This document shows positions 26,702 to 33,430 of a stretch of DNA of 35,777 nucleotides, in pieces. Each line of letters begins with the position of its first letter. The first letter of the stretch is position 1. This DNA comes from a virus: positions 1 to 35,777 of the IMG/VR virus record IMGVR_UViG_3300037119_005203; one strand, given 5' to 3'. The notes below the pieces were generated by a model. That model saw nothing but the letters and a program-made list of their open reading frames with translations. It was not told where the DNA came from and made no database searches. The translations under genes were made by a program, and so were the position numbers.

Positions 26702-27213
26702 TCATGATCATCCTCAACCCCGGCATCTATGGCTCAACTCGCGAGACGTGGCGCACCATGCCGTTGCGCTATCTGCTGCAACAGGTTCTCGATGAGCATC
26801 CGACATGGTCGCGCGACGATCAGACCAAGATCTATATTGAGCGTGCTGTCGAAAATCCCCAGCTGGTCGAGGAGGCGCTGCGGCGCTGCTTCGATAACGA
26901 TTATAGCGCGTTGAGCCGGCCAAAGCCGGGACCGAAGCCGGAAGCCAAACCGGGGCCGAAGCCCGATGAGCCATCAGCGGAATTCATCGCCATCAGAGAC
27001 CACTTCTACAAAACGATGCTATCGATGGATTTCATCCTGCCGAACGGCAAGCCGCTGCGGGACGCCACCGGCAGTTATGTCGCCTCGCTGGGCGCTGCCC
27101 ATCAGTTGATCGGCAACGTGTTTGTCGTAATCGGCAAGCGCGTCGGGGCCAATCAGCGCGTTGGCGATGTGCTGACCGACGATGATCTCAAGCGGGTGGT
27201 GGAAATCTCATGA
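26698..27213 (+). CDS. Phage protein with Pro/Lys linker, 171 residues
   Basis: The ATG at 26698 overlaps the previous stop (ATGA) after GAAAGG. The first 85 residues form a helical domain (IYGSTRETWRTMPLRYLLQQVLDEHPTWSRDDQ). A low-complexity linker follows (PKPGPKPEAKPGPKPDEP), and then a second domain with strands (ATGSYVASLGAAHQLIGNVFVVIGKRVG). The two-domain design with a charged linker suggests a scaffold or adaptor. Its stop overlaps the next start. Confidence 0.7.
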   Translation: MIMIILNPGIYGSTRETWRTMPLRYLLQQVLDEHPTWSRDDQTKIYIERAVENPQLVEEALRRCFDNDYSALSRPKPGPKPEAKPGPKPDEPSAEFIAIRDHFYKTMLSMDFILPNGKPLRDATGSYVASLGAAHQLIGNVFVVIGKRVGANQRVGDVLTDDDLKRVVEIS

Positions 27214-27500
27214 AACCAGTCTGCCCGAAATGCCAGCGCTTCTTCCGGCCCAAGCGCAACGGCACGCCGTTCATTGAGATGTATCCAAAGCATGGAGTCG
27301 TCCGGCCAGAGTCGGGGACCGCTGCCCCGCAGGATTGGCTGCCCTACAAATTATGGCAGGGCGATCTCTGGGTCTGCCACGGCTGCGGCGCCGAGATCAT
27401 CGTTGGCGCCGGCATCAAGCCGATGAGCGAGCACTACATGCCCGACTTCGAACAAGCGGTGGCGAGCTGGGGCGCGACCATCAAGATCAACGACTGCTAG
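27210..27500 (+). CDS. Zinc-ribbon protein, 96 residues
   Basis: CPKCQRFFRPKRNG at the N-terminus and VCHGCGAEIIVGAG in the middle are two C-x2-C knuckles about 50 residues apart. The region between is rich in Pro and aromatic residues. The gene is coupled by ATGA to the previous one and is followed by a HIRAN gene. It may assist DNA transactions. Confidence 0.76.
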   Translation: MKPVCPKCQRFFRPKRNGTPFIEMYPKHGVVRPESGTAAPQDWLPYKLWQGDLWVCHGCGAEIIVGAGIKPMSEHYMPDFEQAVASWGATIKINDC

Positions 27501-27510
27501 AGGCACCGCC

Positions 27511-27786
27511 ATGCAAACGATCTACAGCATTGTCGGCATGAAGTACCACAACGCCGAAACTTTCGTGGCCCGGCTGCGCAATGGCGAATACCTGCAGCTG
27601 CGGCGCGAACCCGACAACCCGCACGATCCGTTCGCCATCGCGGTCTATGTCGGCGAGCGCCACGTCGGCTACCTCAAGGCCACCGAGGGCCGCATGTTGG
27701 CCCGCGAGATGGACGGCTTTGAGATGACAGAGATTCCGGCGCGGCTGGCGTTCGTCGGAAAATACCCACAGGCCGAAGTAAGCTAA
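27511..27786 (+). CDS. HIRAN-domain protein, 91 residues
   Basis: The sequence SIVGMKYHNAETFVARLRNG, then LQLRREPDNPHDPFAIAVYV and GYLKATEGRMLAREMDG matches the HIRAN domain from start to end, with nothing else attached. HIRAN domains bind 3' ends of single-stranded DNA, for example in HLTF and SNF2-type helicases. A stand-alone phage copy beside RecE/RecT would recognise damaged or recombining DNA ends, which is inference from context. Confidence 0.87.
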   Translation: MQTIYSIVGMKYHNAETFVARLRNGEYLQLRREPDNPHDPFAIAVYVGERHVGYLKATEGRMLAREMDGFEMTEIPARLAFVGKYPQAEVS

Positions 27787-27805
27787 CTCCAACCCCAGAG
27801 GCACC

Positions 27806-28324
27806 ATGACTCATATCACCAGACTACCCCGCGCCGTCGGCTTCGATCAGGCCGCTAATGAGGTCGAGGACGCGATCGGCGAACTGACCCGGCGCGAGCA
27901 TCGGACAGCGTACCCGGCAGAGTCGAAACGCAGTCTGCCGCTGCCCGAATATGTCGAGCATCGCGAGCTGGTCAGCGACGTCGGCCGGCTGTCGGCGCAG
28001 GCGGTCGCGGCCGAATACGAAAGCGCCGCGATCGACGTCGAGAAGCTGGCGCAAGGGCTGATCGAGATGTCCGCGAAGTGCAGCGAGGACACCAACATGG
28101 TGATCAAGCACCACGACATGGTGCGCGCCAAGATCGAGGAGCAGGTCAATGCCTGCATGGCGGCGGCGCAGCTCTATCGCGACGAGGCCAAGGCGGCATT
28201 TGACAAGATCCAGACCCAGTCGCTCCTGATCGACGATGCGCGCCGCACGCTGCAGCAAACCCTGGCGCGGGTGAAATCCGGCCAGCCGATGGTGGAGACC
28301 GATGCGAACCAAGCTAAGCCCTGA
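27806..28324 (+). CDS. Helical phage protein, 172 residues
   Basis: After a polar start, nearly the entire protein is predicted to be helical, with heptad-like segments between about residues 60 and 155 (KLAQGLIEMSAKCSEDTNMVIKHHDMVRAKIEEQ). It may form a long coiled-coil rod or dimer. Its 3' end overlaps the next gene by 23 bases. No family is recognised. Confidence 0.72.
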   Translation: MTHITRLPRAVGFDQAANEVEDAIGELTRREHRTAYPAESKRSLPLPEYVEHRELVSDVGRLSAQAVAAEYESAAIDVEKLAQGLIEMSAKCSEDTNMVIKHHDMVRAKIEEQVNACMAAAQLYRDEAKAAFDKIQTQSLLIDDARRTLQQTLARVKSGQPMVETDANQAKP

Positions 28325-28649
28325 GGAGAATGAAATGCGCGACCTCGGTCTGAGCTATGAAGCCGCCCTGCATGGTGTCCAGTCGGCAGTCCGATACGAG
28401 ATGACCAAGCTCGGCATCCCCGACGACGACAAGAGCCCGACCGCGCGATTCCTCAAGCACACGCGGGTCGGCGCAGATTCGCGGGCGGCCGACATGGGCG
28501 CGCTGGCCACGCTGCTGATCGGCAAGAACGTCATCACCCGCGACGAATATCTCGAAGCGATCCGGCTCGCCGCCAACGAGGAATTGCAGCGCTATCAGGA
28601 GCATCTGCGCACGTCATTCGGGCTGCCGGACGGCGCGGAGTTCCGCTGA
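28302..28649 (+). CDS. Helical phage protein, 115 residues
   Basis: The first codons MRTKLSPE are encoded by a 24-base stretch almost identical to that at 28663, where it also starts a gene (MRTKLSAE). An alternative start, ATG 28335 (MRDLGL), has the better binding site AGGAG. The body is a globular helical protein (LSYEAALHGVQSAVRYEMTKLGI...). The function is unknown. Which start is used is uncertain. Confidence 0.72.
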   Translation: MRTKLSPEENEMRDLGLSYEAALHGVQSAVRYEMTKLGIPDDDKSPTARFLKHTRVGADSRAADMGALATLLIGKNVITRDEYLEAIRLAANEELQRYQEHLRTSFGLPDGAEFR

Positions 28650-28662
28650 TGGAGGGTCGCTA

Positions 28663-29112
28663 ATGCGAACCAAGCTAAGCGCTGAGATCGAACTGTGCCG
28701 GGTTCATGTGCCGGAATACGAGCTGAGTCATGGCCCGAACGGCGCGTTCCGGCTACCGGGACCGTGCGGCCGAGAGCTGAAGATCATCGGCAGCGATGCC
28801 GTCGATCCCGAAGCGCACGGCTTCGAGCACGTCAGTGTTTCCACCGAGCGCCATATTCCGAACTGGCTGGAGATGTGTTTCGTCAAGGACATTTTCTGGC
28901 CGGAGCACGAGACCGTGTTTCAGCTGCACCCGCCGAAATCCGACTACGTCAATAACCATCCCCGCTGTCTGCATTTGTGGCGCCACGTCGCGCAAGACCC
29001 GCCGCTGCCGCCGTCGATCCTTGTCGGCATCAAGGACGACGGCTCCTATGCCAACAAGGCGAAGGCTGACGCCGGCTACCGTCGCGCCAAGGCCAAGGGG
29101 CTGATCAAATAA
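28663..29112 (+). CDS. Phage DUF7694-like protein, 149 residues
   Basis: GGAGGG at 28650-28655 precedes the ATG. The conserved part VSTERHIPNWLEMCFVKDIFW, then HETVFQLHPPKSDYVNNHPRCLHLWR and ILVGIKDDGS matches a phage family with a W-EM-FVKDIFW signature, an HPP motif and a closing LHLW. It is often found next to recombination or methylation genes. No biochemical activity is known to me. The stop overlaps the next small gene (TAATG). Confidence 0.78.
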   Translation: MRTKLSAEIELCRVHVPEYELSHGPNGAFRLPGPCGRELKIIGSDAVDPEAHGFEHVSVSTERHIPNWLEMCFVKDIFWPEHETVFQLHPPKSDYVNNHPRCLHLWRHVAQDPPLPPSILVGIKDDGSYANKAKADAGYRRAKAKGLIK

Positions 29113-29222
29113 TGTCCCGCTTGGGTTGGGCCGAGCGCATGCTGTGGTTCTGCGCGGGCTTCGTCGCTTATCCGGCGCTGGTGATGCTCAACATCTGGGC
29201 GGTCTGGGCGGGATGGTGGTGA
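29112..29222 (+). CDS. Small Trp-rich membrane protein, 36 residues
   Basis: The ATG overlaps the previous stop (TAATG at 29110-29114). The peptide begins MSRLGWAERM and then is hydrophobic throughout (LWFCAGFVAYPALVMLNIWAVWAGWW), with eight Trp-rich or aromatic positions. It would span the membrane once. It ends eight bases before the stop of the convergent lyase-like gene. It may be a holin-type or inhibitor peptide, but nothing specific shows this. Confidence 0.55.
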   Translation: MSRLGWAERMLWFCAGFVAYPALVMLNIWAVWAGWW

Positions 29223-29230
29223 TTCCGTTT

Positions 29231-30070
29231 CTATCCTGTTGTGATGTGAACATTCTTGAAGTCGACCTTCGACGCTTCCGGCACCTGATCGCGATAAACG
29301 CCATATTTCCAATAGTAGCTTGAATTGGTCGCGCCGACCTTGCCGTTGAAATCGACGATCTGCTTATCGTCCCACCATGCACCGACATAGCCGCCGCCAG
29401 TCGGATTCATCTTGACCTTGGCCCTCAGCCGCATCGGCTGGCCGTGTGCAACTGCACTCGGTGATTTATACACCAAGTTCCAACCGTTGTTCGGTTCTTG
29501 CAACACGATTTGCAATTTTCCCTCTTCATTTAGTTTAAACGAGAACGGACAATACGTTGGATTGACGTTGGTGGTGGCATGGCACTGCACCAGCATGGCG
29601 TCCGCGTTCGCTGGCCCTTCCACTAACGTCACCGTGCCTTCCCAGTTCATCACCACGCCTTGATTGTATTTGGTGACAAACTCAAGTTCGGTGCGATTGC
29701 AGCCAGAGTCGCTGTAGCCGCCAGTTGACCAGATATCACCTTGCTGGGCTTCGAAACGCAGCGTGTAGTCGTCAATCTTGGTCACGCAATGCGGCTTGTT
29801 GGCGTTCTGCGCAGAGCAAGCCTGACCATCGACCTTAAACGACGAGCCGTTGCTGCCGTTAAAATTCTCGACCTTGCCATAGGTGTTGGCAGGCGGCTCA
29901 ATTGGCGGCTGGGTGCTGCCGCCGGCTTCGATCGCACTCACGCGGTCATCAAGCGATTTGAACGCATTGGCGATTTCGGCGCCGAGGGTCTTAGCGGCCG
30001 AACCGCCTTTGGTGAGCCCGCTCGATAGTTCATCGGCCGCCGTGGTAATCTTGCTGGTGTCGGTTGTCAT
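29231..30070 (-). CDS. Polysaccharide-lyase-like protein (heparin lyase I/alginate lyase type fold), 279 residues
   Basis: The ATG at 30070 has GGAGG seven bases upstream. The N-terminal 55 residues are a helical anchor (SKITTAADELSSGL...LDDRVSAIEAG), then a Pro/Thr linker. From about residue 70 a jelly-roll fold is evident: RFEAQQGDIWSTGGYSD, CNRTELEF, WNLVYKSPSAVAHGQPMRLR, GYVGAWWDDKQIVDFNG and SYYWKYGVYRDQV, as in the Polysacc_lyase family (PF14099). It probably depolymerises host surface or capsule sugars, or forms a virion-attached side enzyme. Its position next to the endolysin suggests late expression. Confidence 0.8.
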   Translation of the reverse strand: MTTDTSKITTAADELSSGLTKGGSAAKTLGAEIANAFKSLDDRVSAIEAGGSTQPPIEPPANTYGKVENFNGSNGSSFKVDGQACSAQNANKPHCVTKIDDYTLRFEAQQGDIWSTGGYSDSGCNRTELEFVTKYNQGVVMNWEGTVTLVEGPANADAMLVQCHATTNVNPTYCPFSFKLNEEGKLQIVLQEPNNGWNLVYKSPSAVAHGQPMRLRAKVKMNPTGGGYVGAWWDDKQIVDFNGKVGATNSSYYWKYGVYRDQVPEASKVDFKNVHITTG

Positions 30071-30114
30071 GTTCATTCCTCCAGTAATTGACCGTCGATC
30101 GTGAATAACGCTCA

Positions 30115-31086
30115 TCAGCCCCGATGGGTATACGGGAACGTGACGACGACGTCGTCGTCAGTCTCAATGCCGAGATATTCAAGCGCGCTGGGACTGAGAT
30201 CAGCCGCGCGGCCGGTTTTTTCTTCATGCGGTCCCCAGTCGGCGGGGTACGCCTTGATGCTCTTGCCGGTCGTTGGCGCATAGACCAGCGCCATTTCCTT
30301 CAGCAGCACCTCGCGCCATGCCGCCTTGGTCTCGCTGGTGTACGGCCATCTGCAGGCCACATACGGTTGATCGGGATTCAAGCGCCGCGCAAGTCCGGTG
30401 GTGCCTTCGGGCTGGTAGCTGAGGAACAGGACCGGGTTATCGGACGTAGTGTATATGAAAGCCAAGCCTTCGCTAGGCGTGACTCCCGTGGTGTCGTTTG
30501 GCCCGCCGAACCACGACACGGTACCCTCGGCGACAAACTGCTTGAGGGCTACCTCCTCCTCGGCGCCGCCCGCCAGTTCATCGGCCAGCGCCGTGCAGAT
30601 ATCGTCGAACTTCGCCGCGTAGATGTCGCAGTCGGCGCTTGAGTCAACGAAGCACACCTCCAGAAGCACGCTTGGAGCGACCGTTTGATTGAGAAAATGC
30701 AGCCCGGTAGTGTGCTTTTCACCGCGATCTATGAAACCGACCGAAGCCATTGCGGCAGATAATTTTTGAGCAAGCGTCTGCTGGGTGACGTACCAGACTT
30801 CGGTCCCGACCGGCTCGGCGCGTTGCTCAAAAGCGTTGAAGTGGACCGAGATATCCAGATCGTGATCGCCTTGTGCGTTGTGAAAATCGGTGATGGTCCA
30901 CAGGTTCTCGCTCTGGCTTTTGCTTTTGTCGTCATGGAACGTGACCACCTCGACGCCGCGTTCCTCCAGCATCTCTGCCAACCGATCGACGACTTTACGG
31001 GCTTCATCCACCTCGTCGATGATGCCCGCGGCGCCCCGCACATAGAGGCCGTGGCCTGACGAAATGACGATACGTTGATAGGGCAT
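30115..31086 (-). CDS. Endolysin: N-acetylmuramoyl-L-alanine amidase with RlpA-like domain, 323 residues
   Basis: The N-terminal 170 residues are an Amidase_3 domain: ISSGHGLYVRG (H12), DEVDEA (E25), DLDISVHFNAF (H82), SVLLEVCFVD (E143). These are the zinc ligands and the catalytic Glu. The C-terminal 60 residues (VYAPTTGKSIKAYPADWGP and GRAADLSPSALEYLG) match a double-psi beta-barrel of RlpA type, a peptidoglycan-binding domain found in some phage endolysins. It cuts the bond between MurNAc and the stem peptide. No signal peptide is seen, so it needs a holin. GGAGGAATAGTC precedes its ATG. Confidence 0.92.
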   Translation of the reverse strand: MPYQRIVISSGHGLYVRGAAGIIDEVDEARKVVDRLAEMLEERGVEVVTFHDDKSKSQSENLWTITDFHNAQGDHDLDISVHFNAFEQRAEPVGTEVWYVTQQTLAQKLSAAMASVGFIDRGEKHTTGLHFLNQTVAPSVLLEVCFVDSSADCDIYAAKFDDICTALADELAGGAEEEVALKQFVAEGTVSWFGGPNDTTGVTPSEGLAFIYTTSDNPVLFLSYQPEGTTGLARRLNPDQPYVACRWPYTSETKAAWREVLLKEMALVYAPTTGKSIKAYPADWGPHEEKTGRAADLSPSALEYLGIETDDDVVVTFPYTHRG

Positions 31087-31088
31087 GA

Positions 31089-31292
31089 CTATTCCTCCTT
31101 CAGGCGCTTGCGCACGCTGTCGCAGGTCTCGACCACGGTTATGTATTTGCCGCTGGTCAAACCTATTACGCAGTTGAATTTATCGGTCCCCAGCCTACCT
31201 ATTGTGCGCGGCTCGCTGATCGTGACGATGGCGTCCTTGTTGACATGGATTTGATGTCCATCCATCGCTTGCAGCAAGAGAAGTTCGATCAT
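31089..31292 (-). CDS. Small beta-rich protein, FlbD-like fold, 67 residues
   Basis: The sequence MIELLLLQAMDGHQIHVNKDAIVTISEP, then FNCVIGLTSGKYITVVETCD has the length, charge pattern and strand order of FlbD-type small barrels: hydrophobic start, HVN, acidic/basic strands and a short C-terminal helix. It lies in the lysis cassette between the holin-like gene and the endolysin and is coupled to the former. Its role is unknown. Confidence 0.68.
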   Translation of the reverse strand: MIELLLLQAMDGHQIHVNKDAIVTISEPRTIGRLGTDKFNCVIGLTSGKYITVVETCDSVRKRLKEE

Positions 31293-31573
31293 CGCGGCGG
31301 TACCGGCTTATTCAGTTCACGGGTCATGATTTCAACCACCCGATCGATCCGCGCTTTATTGGAATCGGTCTCTTTTTCGGTCGTCGTCAAACGGTTGTTG
31401 ATTTCGGCCAGATGTGGCGAGCCTCGCACTTCCAGGATGTGCACACGTTCTTCTAACCGGGTAAAGTAGGCGAGCATCGATGCGCCACCTACGCCAATGG
31501 CAATGAACTGCGCGATCAAAAAATAAATTAAGGTAGCATTTTGCCGAAACCAGCTCCGCGCGTCTTCAACCAT
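31289..31573 (-). CDS. Holin-like membrane protein, 94 residues
   Basis: One membrane span (about residues 14-37, LIYFLIAQFIAIGVGGASMLAYF) follows a short charged N-terminus. The rest (FTRLEERVHILEVRGSPHLAEINNRLTTTEKETDSN) is a predicted coiled coil. This organisation is typical of single-span phage holins or holin-associated proteins found next to an endolysin. The start overlaps the previous gene by eight bases. Confidence 0.76.
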   Translation of the reverse strand: MVEDARSWFRQNATLIYFLIAQFIAIGVGGASMLAYFTRLEERVHILEVRGSPHLAEINNRLTTTEKETDSNKARIDRVVEIMTRELNKPVPPR

Positions 31574-31847
31574 GGTTGCGCGCGAACCCTTCCGGCGGCG
31601 GCAATGGCGGCTGGCCCTCCAGCGCGCGCAAGCGGTTCTCGTGATCGAACAGCGCCTCTTGCTCCTGCGTCGGCGGCGGCGGTTCGGGCGGCACGTATTC
31701 GTCGATCGGCACGCCGGATGTCACGATGCCGTCGTAATGGATCAAGCCCGGCACCGCGTTGATAATCACGCGCTCGCCGTTGATTGTCATTTCGATCTGC
31801 CTGTGCTCGGCGTCGATCCATACCGGAGCGGTGTTTGTATAGTCCAT
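31566..31847 (-). CDS. Tail-fibre-assembly-like protein, 93 residues
   Basis: The N-terminal half (PVWIDAEHRQIEMTINGERVIINAV) forms a small beta domain. The acidic, Pro-rich linker (EYVPPEPPPPTQEQEALFDHENRLRALEGQPPLPPP) resembles the ends of short proteins that follow tail-fibre genes. It lies directly downstream of the tail-fibre gene (31851-33179), three bases apart. Confidence 0.68.
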   Translation of the reverse strand: MDYTNTAPVWIDAEHRQIEMTINGERVIINAVPGLIHYDGIVTSGVPIDEYVPPEPPPPTQEQEALFDHENRLRALEGQPPLPPPEGFARNHG

Positions 31848-31850
31848 GGG

Positions 31851-33179
31851 TTAATTCACCTCGAATGTGCCGGAAAGGTTGATTGCCCATCCGGTTGTGA
31901 CGGCCGAAATATTGTCATATCTAAAGAGCTGAAAAGAACCGCCGACCACTTGGCCGACGTAGGTGAAACCAGTCGAAGCCCGTTCTCGTCCGATCAAATA
32001 AAAAAAATCCACACAATTTAGTCCCGGCGGAATAGTCACATTCACAGCCGAACCGCCACTAGTGACGTTGACCAAAACTTCCAGCATCACCGTCTTGCCG
32101 AGCCGCTTATAGCGCCCCGTCGCCGTGCCGGCCCCGCCGGTGACCGTGACCGTCGGCGTGTATGTGGTCCATGGCACGCCGGCCCAAGTCAGATCGTTGG
32201 AAAGGATAACGTCGCCGGTATTGCGCTGGATGTAGAGCGCCGTACTGATGAAATTGCCGGCATCATCAAAACGATAGATGCCGAAATTGCAGCCTACGTT
32301 AGCACCAGTCTCGGCAACATTGTCGCCGGGCGAAATTTCCCAGCGATTCTTAGTCCCGACAGCACAATATATCGCAGCGCTATTGTTTCCGACCGCTTTA
32401 ACGAACACCATTGCAGGGTCCGTTTTACTAATCGACAGGTTGCCGGTCAGGCTTGTGGCACCGGTCGTACGGTTGATTGTGAGCGGCGCTCCTACGAACG
32501 TTCCAGCATCGTTGTAATTATAGATCGCAAAATTGCTGCCGGCATTGCTGCCGGTTTCGGCACTAGCATCCCCGAGAGCAAGCCCCCATCGAATCGATGT
32601 TACGCCCCTATAACCATAAACAATACTAGATTGTCCCGAGGCAGTTTTGGCCAGTACGATTGAAGGATCATCTTTGGAAACCACGAGGTTTCCGGTCATG
32701 GTGTCGCCGGCCTTCAATACCTTGGTGTTGTCCGATGTCAGTCCCGGCGACAGCACCCAGACGCCGCCGGTCTTGGTCCACCATTTGCCGGTCGTCGGCT
32801 GGAACGCGAACTGGCCGTCATCGCCGTAAGAGGGATCGGGCGCCGTCAGCCCCGGATCGACAATGAACGGCAGCCCATCGGTATGCAGCTTTTCCAGCAT
32901 CGTCCCGACGTCTTCGGCCGCCGCCACCCCGACGACGCGGCCGACATAGTTTTGATAGATGATATAGGGCTGTGTCGTCTTGGCGCCGGCGGTCCATGGC
33001 GCGACTTTGAGGTGGGTCGCGTCGGTCACTTCCGTGATCAATGCCGCATCGCTGCCGCCGATGCTGATGAAGTCCCCTTGCTTCACATTGGTGCCGGACC
33101 ATAGCCCGCCAACGCCGGTGACGACGGTGCCGCCCGCCGCGACGCTCGCGGTGCCGGTGGAATAGGTTGGCAGTGCCAT
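31851..33179 (-). CDS. Tail fibre or tailspike protein, 442 residues
   Basis: The N-terminal region (TYSTGTASVAAGGTVVTGVGG and GDFISIGGSDAALITEV) is a virion-binding domain common in phage fibres. Residues about 120-330 hold two similar units beginning NLVVSKDDPSIVLAK and NLSISKTDPAMVFVK, and both include AETG and NFxIYxxDAG, so the shaft or head was formed by duplication. The C-terminus is beta-rich (TVMLEVLVNVTSGGSAVNVTI). It recognises the host surface. The gene follows a small tail gene in the leftward late operon. Confidence 0.83.
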   Translation of the reverse strand: MALPTYSTGTASVAAGGTVVTGVGGLWSGTNVKQGDFISIGGSDAALITEVTDATHLKVAPWTAGAKTTQPYIIYQNYVGRVVGVAAAEDVGTMLEKLHTDGLPFIVDPGLTAPDPSYGDDGQFAFQPTTGKWWTKTGGVWVLSPGLTSDNTKVLKAGDTMTGNLVVSKDDPSIVLAKTASGQSSIVYGYRGVTSIRWGLALGDASAETGSNAGSNFAIYNYNDAGTFVGAPLTINRTTGATSLTGNLSISKTDPAMVFVKAVGNNSAAIYCAVGTKNRWEISPGDNVAETGANVGCNFGIYRFDDAGNFISTALYIQRNTGDVILSNDLTWAGVPWTTYTPTVTVTGGAGTATGRYKRLGKTVMLEVLVNVTSGGSAVNVTIPPGLNCVDFFYLIGRERASTGFTYVGQVVGGSFQLFRYDNISAVTTGWAINLSGTFEVN

Positions 33180-33185
33180 GATGCG

Positions 33186-33425
33186 TCAGCCCCGTTGCAC
33201 GAATAGTTTTAGAAAAGCCTCACCCCACACCCGCGCGGCATGTTCGGCCGTCCGGCGCTCGTCGTCGGTAAGTATCGGGTAGTCGTTCGGATCAACCGCC
33301 AGATCGAACGGCGGTTCGGTTTGCGCCACCGCCCACCGATCGGCGATCGCCTGTGCGGCCTCATCGTCCGCCATGTTCATGACGTAGCCGCGATACGGCC
33401 CCAGCGTTGCCGTGACGTTTTTCAT
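33186..33425 (-). CDS. Small tail-region protein, 79 residues
   Basis: A short protein with a strand at the start (KNVTATLGPYRGYV), an acidic helix, PNDYPILTDDERRTAEHAARVWG and a basic helical end. It lies between the gpJ homologue and the tail fibre, so it may be a small chaperone or tail component. No family is recognised. Confidence 0.72.
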   Translation of the reverse strand: MKNVTATLGPYRGYVMNMADDEAAQAIADRWAVAQTEPPFDLAVDPNDYPILTDDERRTAEHAARVWGEAFLKLFVQRG

Positions 33426-33430
33426 CTGAT

